From Mesostigma viride (lineage: Eukaryota > Streptophyta > Mesostigmatophyceae > Mesostigmatales > Mesostigmataceae), in assembly GCA_009746045.1 (NCBI GenBank), contig RPFO01002273.1:1-22500 (forward strand): DNA of 22,500 nt, written 5' to 3'. The stretch's first letter is position 1. Each line of letters starts with the position of its first letter. Positions 15,863 through 22,500 of this stretch are shown here, piece by piece. The notes under the pieces are model-generated. The model saw nothing but the letters and a program-made list of their open reading frames with translations. It did not search any database and was not told where the DNA came from. The position numbers were made by a program, and so were the translations under genes.

Positions 15863-18800
15863 ACACACCCGTCGTCCGATGGCCGAGCGTGTCTTGGATA
15901 TATAGTCCAATCTCACGGACGACGCAACGGAGTCAAAGCCGCGACCTTCATCGCCAACTTCGCAACAAGGAGCGCCTGCTGGCTTTCGCAACCCGGCACT
16001 CCCAACGGTATGCTGCATTCTTTGACCCCAAGACCAGGCGAGCAAGTCGCGCCGCCCGCCTGGAGGGTGCCCTATGCGCGTTGAAAAGTACTATGTTATC
16101 TCACGCCGCACACACGTCCCCGCCAGCCTCCCCCCACCCCCCTGCCGACACCGCGGGTCCCCGGCGCCCCCTGCTGGGCCAACGCCGGCACCACTCGCTG
16201 CGCATCGCAACCTACAATGTCCGCACCCTGCCCGGGGGCCGGAGATGCCCCCCCGCGGGCCAACGAGCTTGTCCACTACTGCCCGCCTATATGGCATTGA
16301 TGTGCTTGGGCCGGGTCCAAGAGCACCGACGCTCCTTTGAGGGCCCCGTTCAGCGTGTCACCCTCGCACTACTGAATGGCAACTGCTGTGCGGCCCGGGC
16401 GCGCATGCACCCGGGGTCGGCAGGGAGGAGTGGGCCTGCTGTGCTCCCCCACCGCTGCCGCCCAGCTCGTGGACCACAAACTTTGCTCGAATCGGATCCT
16501 TCAGTGCACTTTCCGCTCCCTAATTGAAGGACGGACCCCCATTATGCTCTCGGTAATTGTCGGATATGCCCCACATGCTCAGTGGGCACCCGGCCGAGGA
16601 CCGCTCAGCGTTCTTCAACCAGTTGCTAGACATAGAGAAACAGATCCCACGTCAATACATCGTTGCCATCTTGGTGGATGCCAACGCGACCCTGCCCGTG
16701 GGCCGCGGGGGCTGCATGTATGCGCCGCGCCTAACCGATAGCAATGCCAACACCCCCCTACTTGAGCAACTGCTCACTGAGGGGGACTTGACTGCTGCCA
16801 ACAATACGCTGTTTGCTAAACCGCCTGATGCACTAGTGACCTTTGTGGGCCCCATGCGCAGGGCGGCTGGCTCGATGCTCCCTCGGCGGCGATGTCGGTA
16901 TGCTTGGACTACATACTTGTGCGCAAGTGCTGGCGCTCTTCCGTCATCGATGCCCGTACGCTGACCACCCCCAGTGTCGCATCGGATCATCGCATGGTCA
17001 CCGCAACCTTGCGCCTACGTCTTCAGGCCCCTGCGCGCCGCCGCCCCGGCCCCGGCCCCGCCCTGACTGGACCTGCTTACGCCCCGTCCGTGGGCGCAGG
17101 GAGAAGTGGTCAGCGGATGAGATACGCCGCGATGCAATCATGCAGGTCTGCCTTCGTGGACGCGCAACCTTTGATGTACCTGGACGCTGATCGCGGTGTA
17201 GATCTCACGCCACCCTACGAACTGTTCATGCGATCGGTGGAGCTTGGCTCTAAGCTTCTCACCGAGCAACCCCGCGCCCGACCAGCCCCGCTCTACCTGC
17301 GCGACGCCCGGGTGGTTGCCGCCCGGCTGGCGCTAGCGCAGGCCCGCCGCCGCGGGGAGGACCTGTACCCGTACCAGGAACGGCTTACTCAAGCATATAC
17401 TGCCGCACATGCGGAGGCCGGAGGTGGAGACACTTGCCGCCGAAATCAATCGCCACACGGGCCGCCAACCAGCACAAGGCGGCCTGGCGCTCTCTTGACC
17501 GTCTCACCGGACGCCGGGAAACGCAACGGGCTGACATCCCAGGCACCCCCAGTGAACGCCTTGACGATTTGGTTCAGCTCCCAGGCCAAACTCAGTATCA
17601 GGGGCCCCTGGCCCGCCCCCCCTGCTTGACCCCGCTGCAGCTGCACGCCCTGCGGCCAGCCGAGGCGGCCCCAGTGAGCCCCCGCAGGCGCCCACCAGCG
17701 AGACGGACTACCTGGTCCCACCGCTCTCCGGCCCCTTGGTGGACGGCCCCCACGATCGACGAGTGGACTCCCCAGGAATGGGCTGCTGCCATCTCCACCC
17801 TCCGCAATGATGCTGCCACGGGAGTGGACAATATTTCACCGGAGGTGGTTAAGATGCCTGAGCTTGAGCCTTTCCTCCGGGGTGTTTGCAACCGGATTCT
17901 ACGAGATGGCCTCCCCCCGCCGACGTATTGGAAGACCGCTGTCCGGGTCATGCTGTACAAGGGCAAGGGGTCCGCCGCGGATACCGGCAACTACCGCGGC
18001 GTATGCCTCCAAAGCTGCGTGCTGAAAGTCTTCATGCGTCTCCTGCTGAACCGCATGCGCGCCAGCCTCGATCCCCACCTAGGTGAGTCCCAGATGGGCT
18101 TCCGTGTTGGTCGCAATTGTGTTATGGTCACTATTACCGCGCGCCGCCTGATCGAGGAAGTGGGCCGCCTGGCCCCCGGCCTCTTGCCATTGCTATTGAT
18201 CTTCGTGGATTACACCAAGGCATTCGATACGGTTATATGGGACGCCCTGTGGGTGGTCCTTCACCTGTTCCGTGTCCCATCGTACATCGTTGAGATCATC
18301 CGCCAGTTCTATGAAGGGTCCCAAGCCCAGGTCCGTACCGCCGACGGCGTCACTCCGGCGTTCCCCTGCACACCGGGGTGTGGCAGGGCTGTGTGCTCTC
18401 CCCATATCTATTCATCATTATGGTGGACTATATTATGCGGCGTGCACAAGCCCGCTTCGCCCGGGTGGAGGGGCGCCCGCCGGGGATCGAGGTCACGGAG
18501 TACGCCAGCTACGGCGGGGTTGACCCACCCTACCGCCTGAGCGATCTGATCTACGCTGATGACACGACACTCGTGGAAACCCCAGAGTCAGCCCAACTGT
18601 GGCTAGACAGCTTATCACTGGAAGCGCGGGCGGTGGGGCTTATGATCAGCAAGAAAACGGAGGTCATGGCCATCGGCTTCCCTGCTGGGATAGCCCCACC
18701 CACCCTCCTCTTGCTAGACGGCAGCCCCGTCCCCCCGGCGACTCGCTTCAAGCTCCTTGGCAGCTGGCTTCCCTCCACGGCCGACGACATCAACACCCGC

Positions 18801-19679
18801 ATTGGCCAGGCCTGGGCGGCCCTCCGCCGCCTCGACAGGTTCTGGACCTGTCGCTACCTGAGTGAGCGACGCAAGCGCATTCTGTTCAAGGCCCTTGTCC
18901 TCAGCATCCTCCTTTATGGCTGCGAGGCGTGGACCCTGGACCAGGCGCTGAGCCAGCAGCTTGACGGCACCGTCACTCGAATGCTCCGTCATATCCTCGG
19001 CGTCCGCTACCAAGAACGCCGCACCCGGGCCGAGCTCTACTGCGAGCTCCCTCTTGTCACCCATACCATCCGACACCGCCGCCTCCTCTTTTGCCGGCCA
19101 TCTTGCCCGCACAGACCAGGTGAATACCGATGTGGGCCCTGCCGGGGGGCTTAAGACGGGCCAACCAGGTAGACACCTCCTCCTATGGCAGGGTCCCCTT
19201 GTCCCATCGCAACCCACTGGCAAACTTGCGCGCGCCGGGCACCGGCGCGGCGCGACCCGGACCTATGTGACACAACTGCTTGAAGATGCAGGGCTTCTGG
19301 GAGTGACTATCCGTACTCCGCGCCCGCATGATTGACAAGGAGAAATGGGCTGCCATCTGCGATAAGCACCTCCCCGAGGGGTATGCTCCTGTTTTCTCCC
19401 CACGGGCCCCGCGGCCCGTTGCTAGCCAGGGTAGAAGTCCGCAGGTGGAGGTTATTGGTCCTGAGGATAGCCGCTACACTACCGCCTCGTCTGCCATTAC
19501 AGTAGAGGACAGCTCGGATGAGGATTACATCCCCATCCAGTGCTTAACGGTTGGGGGATGATGCAAACGATATTTGTTTAAACTTTTGTGTAATTATTTT
19601 TCTAATGAGATTAGCATAGTACTCCGTGGCATGCCTTTGCGCATGACACGCAAGTACTTGTAAACTTACTTACTTACTT
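15863..19679 (+). mobile_element. 5'-truncated non-LTR retrotransposon, family X (3.8 kb)
   Basis: Bounded by AACAAACGA at 15854-15862 and 19680-19688, taken as a 9-bp target-site duplication. It contains an endonuclease domain, a reverse transcriptase domain and a C-terminal region, then a 3' UTR of about 75 bp, a stem-loop (TTGCG-catgaca-CGCAA, 19637-19653) and an ACTT tetranucleotide tail. There are no LTRs. A second copy of its 3' end, in reverse, lies at 19925-20709 and differs at only about three positions over 270 bp, so the family moved recently. A microsatellite-type tail and a short 3' UTR recall RTE-like LINEs, but the clade is not settled. Confidence 0.92.
15889..19561 (+). pseudogene. 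ORF2: AP-endonuclease-like and reverse transcriptase, multiply frameshifted
   Basis: Endonuclease motifs in order: TYNVRTL (16210), VQEHRR with the catalytic Glu (16315), GYAPHA (16564), LVDANATLP (16671), LDYILVR (16904) and SDHRMV (16982). Reverse transcriptase motifs in order: DAATGVDNISPEVVK (17811), WKTAVRVMLYKGKG, NYRGVCL, FVDYTKAFDTV with the first catalytic Asp (18202), GVWQGCVLSPYLF (18375) and YADD with both catalytic Asp codons intact (18552-18563). Then LLYGCEAWTL, and an acidic end DSSDEDYIPIQ before TGA 19559-19561. The reading shifts frame repeatedly (several times between 16230 and 16900, near 17430, 18370, 19100 and 19320), so this copy is dead although its active-site codons survive. 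Family role: nick the target and copy the element RNA there. Confidence 0.88.
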
Positions 19680-19680
19680 A
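19634..19680 (+). other. Family X 3' stem-loop and (ACTT)n tail
   Basis: The 5-bp stem TTGCG/CGCAA with a 7-base loop is followed by GTACTTGTAA and ACTT repeats. The same order is found in the reverse copy at 19925-19971, so it is a family hallmark, probably the reverse transcriptase recognition site. Confidence 0.8.
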
Positions 19681-19688
19681 ACAAACGA

Positions 19689-19886
19689 TGCAAGAGTTTG
19701 AAACAAGAGTCGTGATGAAATCGACATGATAAGAACAAAGACGGGAAAAACGATGTAACTGACTAAGAACAACACCATATTTTGCTGTGTGGGAAAGGAG
19801 ACTCATGAATATCGGGGTAACGAATAAAAGGAATTTGTGAGGACATATATGTGAGACAACTATTCCTGGACGCATGGCGTTCCAAC
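19689..19886. other. Host spacer between LINE X and the nested cluster
   Basis: AT-rich sequence with no supported gene or repeat. Confidence 0.45.
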
Positions 19887-19982
19887 GTCGTGGAATTAAT
19901 TAATTAATTAATCAAACTCGTGCTAAGTAAGTAAGTAAGTAAGTAAGTACTTGCGTGTCATGCGCAAAGGCATGCCACGGAG

Positions 19983-20248
19983 ACACCTCACGTGGCCCCC
20001 CCGCAGGACTGCGACCAGCCCAGCCTGGCCGGCACCTCCTGACGTGGGCTGGGCCCAGTGATGTTAGACGCCGCAAGGCCCGCACCTTCAAAGAACAGCT
20101 AGTAGAGGACATGGGGGGCCTAGGCCTCTCCGTGATTTGGAAGAAGATGATGGACAAGGCCAAGTGGGCCCAGGTCATAGAGGACAACGAGCCCCCCCCA
20201 GTGGGGAAGCGCCCGCGTGTGCAATCCCGCGGGAGGCACGCTAGATAG
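19983..20248 (+). pseudogene. C-terminal remnant of family Y ORF2
   Basis: An open frame to TAG at 20246-20248. It reads PGRHLLTWAGPSDVRRRKAR, then FKEQLVEDMGGLGLSVIWKK and MDKAKWAQVIEDNE, with a basic end. It matches the layout of family X ORF2 in the same place (PGRHLLLWQGPL, LLEDAGLLGVTI, MIDKEKWAAICDKHL), so X and Y are related LINE families with different tails. No catalytic domain is present. Confidence 0.75.
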
Positions 20249-20436
20249 CTCCCCCTAGGGCAGCGTGCGGCTGCCTAGATAGATGTTGTAGTTAGAATGT
20301 TGTTAGATAGATGTAGTATGTAGCCAATGTAGATAGATTAGACCGGTAGGAATGTGTGCACCCATCCATCCATCCATCGGGGTTAATGCTCCGTGACTCC
20401 CCAACGGGAGCACGAGTCTAATTAATTAATTAATTA
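19983..20436 (+). mobile_element. Innermost nested insert: family Y LINE 3' end
   Basis: Flanked by ATGCCACGGAG at 19972-19982 and 20437-20447, a 9-11-bp duplication of family X sequence. It holds the last 80 or so codons of an ORF2, a 3' UTR of about 150 bp with (CATC)n at 20361-20378, a hairpin at 20387-20412 (TGCTCC/GGAGCA) and a (TTAA)n tail. Forward orientation, heavily 5'-truncated. Confidence 0.92.
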
Positions 20437-20751
20437 ATGCCACGGAGTACTATGCTAATCTCATTAGAAAAATAATTACACAAAAGTTTAGACAAATATC
20501 GTCTGCATCATCCCCCAACCGTTAAGCACTAGATGGGGATGTAATCCTCATCCGAGCTGTCCTCTACTGTAATGGCAGACGAGGCGGTAGTGTAGCGGCT
20601 ATCCTCAGGACCAATAACCTCCACCTGCGGACTTCTACCCTGGCTAGCAACGGGCCGCGGGGCCCGTGGGGAGAAAACAGGAGCATACCCCTCGGGGAGG
20701 TGCTTATCGCAAACTCGTGCTCCCGTTGGGGAGTCACCGAATGTCGTGGAA

Positions 20752-21178
20752 GGACTGGGTAGTGGTCGATCTGAGAGGAAAGACCCGACTTTAGACCGCG
20801 GGAGTACTATACCGGTATGCAGTTTTGAGCGAGCTGGTGTGCAAGAAGCCAATGGTTGCCTTGCCGACTGGTAAATTGGCTATATGCGCTGTTCTTCAAC
20901 AACACTAATGCTAGGCACACCACTGTTCCACAACAGTAGGAGGCTACTTCATCTTGTCATCACAGAGAAATCGCTCGTCTTATTATTTGGAAGTGTTCAA
21001 ATCGTCTCAGTTACTTAGTTAACTGGGTGAGTCATTACAGCCACTATCGTGGTGTTCGGGTTCTAGAGCCCATTTACAACAGCGGAATCCAAAACAACAT
21101 GGACAAAAGCGCGTGTCCCATGACTGGACATTGCGGGCATAAAATCATGCCCAGGCAACAAGATCAATGATCACGCAG
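20752..21178. other. Unannotated host sequence
   Basis: No open frame, repeat or motif supported between the nested cluster and the candidate exons that follow. Confidence 0.45.
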
Positions 21179-21181
21179 CTG

Positions 21182-21416
21182 CTAATGCCATCTGTGTCGC
21201 TCTCTACAGGTTACAGCCATAGACTTTCTTTGGACCATCCCCTGCGTTGCCACCAGCACAACAGGCAGCCGAGCCCCCATCAGAAACAGTGCTCGCACAC
21301 CCGGCACATCCACTGCCAACTGGTATCCCGCAATGGAGGAGAGCCCCGTCAGCCTCACGCATCCGCCGGCATCGGTCCGGTCAATAAAATAAGAATAGAT
21401 TTGGAAGTCTGAAGCA
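21182..21416 (-). CDS. Candidate exon of an unidentified minus-strand gene
   Basis: The minus-strand frame over 21182-21484 has good composition. Its core could be an exon entered after the acceptor context AAGCTGCTTCAG (near 21413) and left at a GTAACC donor near 21215. It reads IYSYFIDRTDAGGCVRLTGL, then a hydrophobic stretch (GVRALFLMGARLPVVLVATQ), a possible membrane segment. No family recognised; the plus strand is partly open too. Confidence 0.3.
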
Positions 21417-21539
21417 GCTTGCCTCAGGTTCTCCCGTGACCTCATCTCCCAAGCATTCCCCCCATGGCAGCACGTGCCTGCCATGCACCTTCCTGCCGCT
21501 TACTTAGCGGTGGTATTCTCCTTCACGGCCTGGATCTGT

Positions 21540-21617
21540 AGGTGTGAGCAACAGGGTAAGGGAATCACAGACAAGTTTAGGTGTGAGCAACAGGGTAAGG
21601 GAATCACAGACAAGTTT
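21540..21617 (+). repeat. Exact 39-bp tandem duplication
   Basis: Two identical 39-bp units beginning AGGTGTGAGCAACAGGGTAA at 21540 and 21579. Being identical, it is recent. It adds 13 codons (CDSLTLLLTPK) to the minus-strand frame that spans it, without shifting frame. Confidence 0.95.
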
Positions 21618-22296
21618 GTCTATCAGCCCACCATGCGCAGCTCTGCTGCGTACAAAATACACTTGGCAAGGAAACCTTGCCAGCTGGGCATAGCAAAACC
21701 AAAAGACCGGCCCTAAGTGACTGTCATTAGAGACACAAACCCCCAGTAGAGCGCAAACCCACCGGCCTGTTGCTATGACTGAGCAATAGGTGGCTATTGA
21801 CGCACGATACCACATGCCCCATGCCTGATACATTCTGATCAGGCACTCCGCAAAGGTGAAAACCTTTGCGTTCAGTGCTGGGCCGCGGAAAACGCGGAAA
21901 ACGCGATCTGCAAATGAATCCGACCGGAATCGAACATTGTCCGTCTTGGAGTGAGGCTGAGTGGCCGCATTGCCAGCGACACCTGCTACCCATGCAAGCG
22001 AGTCGACAAATCCCAGAGCCCCAATACCCATGGGCGAATTTCATTTGCTGGCTCCTCCAACACATTCTATTTGGCATCCTCCACACACCATCTCCTTGGC
22101 ATATCACGCCCATAGCCCACATCACCCCACTAGGGATGACTGAGACTGCGGGCACTGTGCCACTTATATCTGATCGAATATTGCCAGTAAGGCGGGCACA
22201 CCTGCCAAACACCTGGCCATCACGGCGCCAGCCAAGGGCCTCCCATGCTCAACCGGACGTAACCTGACCTGCTTCGCACTTGCTGCTAAGACTTAC

Positions 22297-22470
22297 TTGC
22301 CACATAGAGGCCACCTCAGTTACGCAGACCAGCGCCAAAGCAGCCGGGGTCAGGCTGGCCCACATAAGTCCCCTCACCTCCACATGTCCACGCATCCACC
22401 TGCCATCTGCCCACTGGCCCAACCATGCCTGAGCAAATTTCGCCGACTTCTTCTCCTTGACTTCTTTCAC
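22297..22470 (-). CDS. Candidate exon with canonical GTAAGT donor
   Basis: A minus-strand frame (KEVKEKKSAKFAQAWLGQWA through GLMWASLTPAALALVCVTEV) ends in codons ATG TGG CAA followed directly by GTAAGT (22291-22296), a consensus donor in phase 0. A hydrophobic helix of about 18 residues precedes the splice site. Its upstream limit is unclear: stops lie just 5', and an acceptor (CTGTTTAG near 22482) is possible. It may belong to the same gene as the exon candidate at 21182-21416; candidate middle exons in 21500-22250 are ambiguous between two frames. Confidence 0.35.
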
Positions 22471-22500
22471 TTATCACCGGCTAAACAGACAGGCAGATGA

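Larger units (their letters stand above)
19925..20709 (-). mobile_element. Middle nested insert: family X 3' end (about 320 bp of its own sequence)
   Basis: Reverse complement of 19361-19660 of the full LINE: tail and stem-loop at 19925-19971, the remainder at 20448-20709. It carries the end of ORF2 (the DSSDEDYIPI stretch, with a premature stop where the long copy has Gln) and the 3' UTR. Flanking CAAACTCGTGCT occurs at 19913-19924 and 20710-20721, a 10-12-bp target-site duplication inside the family Y hairpin. Confidence 0.92.
19896..20742 (-). mobile_element. Outermost nested insert: family Y tail fragment (about 50 bp of its own sequence)
   Basis: Reverse orientation: a (TTAA)n tail at 19896-19912, then the family Y terminal hairpin, interrupted after CAAACTCGTGCT and resuming at 20722-20742. 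It is flanked by GTCGTGGAA at 19887-19895 and 20743-20751; allowing one mismatch the duplication extends to 12 bp. It is an extremely short LINE insert, little more than the 3' hairpin and tail, consistent with reverse transcription that stopped almost at once. Confidence 0.8.

Noticed and set aside
15863-19679. LTR retrotransposon
   Set aside because: No terminal repeats, protease or integrase; endonuclease plus YADD reverse transcriptase and a microsatellite tail mark a non-LTR element.

Overview
The window reads as nuclear DNA of a eukaryote, most likely a microalga or other protist. Coding-grade reading frames are sparse and some only make sense with short GT-AG introns. There are non-LTR retrotransposons with target-site duplications, two satellite arrays and very long hexanucleotide repeats. 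Nothing looks bacterial: no operons, no ribosome-binding-site pattern. I cannot name the species; a GC-rich green-algal-type genome is a guess.

Layout. 1-3007: mostly unannotatable, with a (CAA)n run, a 120-bp duplication and one possible gene (about 1634-2421). 3008-4765: ten copies of a 173-bp satellite. 5545-6364: a short retroelement fragment carrying only an ORF1-like reading frame. 6367-6666: two copies of a 150-bp unit. About 7008-7790: a second 173-bp array, which is a diverged, reverse-oriented relative of the first. 8205-10215: the best protein gene (minus strand), with a Gly/Ala-rich N-terminus, a chromatin-reader-like body and an acidic tail that appears to lie beyond a 64-bp intron. 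10463-11087: a second minus-strand gene, with an N-terminal membrane segment and a Cys motif. Its promoter and first codons lie in a nearly perfect 296-bp-arm palindrome (11047-11661), so a truncated second copy of the gene start points the other way. 12286-14743: successive hexamer repeats (TTTGCG, GGGGCA, GGGCGT, then a G-rich block) arranged partly as a 999-bp macro-tandem. 15863-19679: a 5'-truncated LINE ('family X') with endonuclease and reverse transcriptase domains, broken by several frameshifts. 19887-20751: three retroelement insertions nested inside one another. 20752-22500: possible exons of an unidentified minus-strand gene.

The most notable items are the triple nest, whose order can be read from three sets of duplications; the two tail types (3' stem-loop plus a tetranucleotide run) that define families X and Y; an ORF1-only element that shares just its 3' end with family Y; the large palindrome over a promoter; and the opposed 173-bp satellite arrays. 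All family assignments come from motifs read by eye; no database search was possible.
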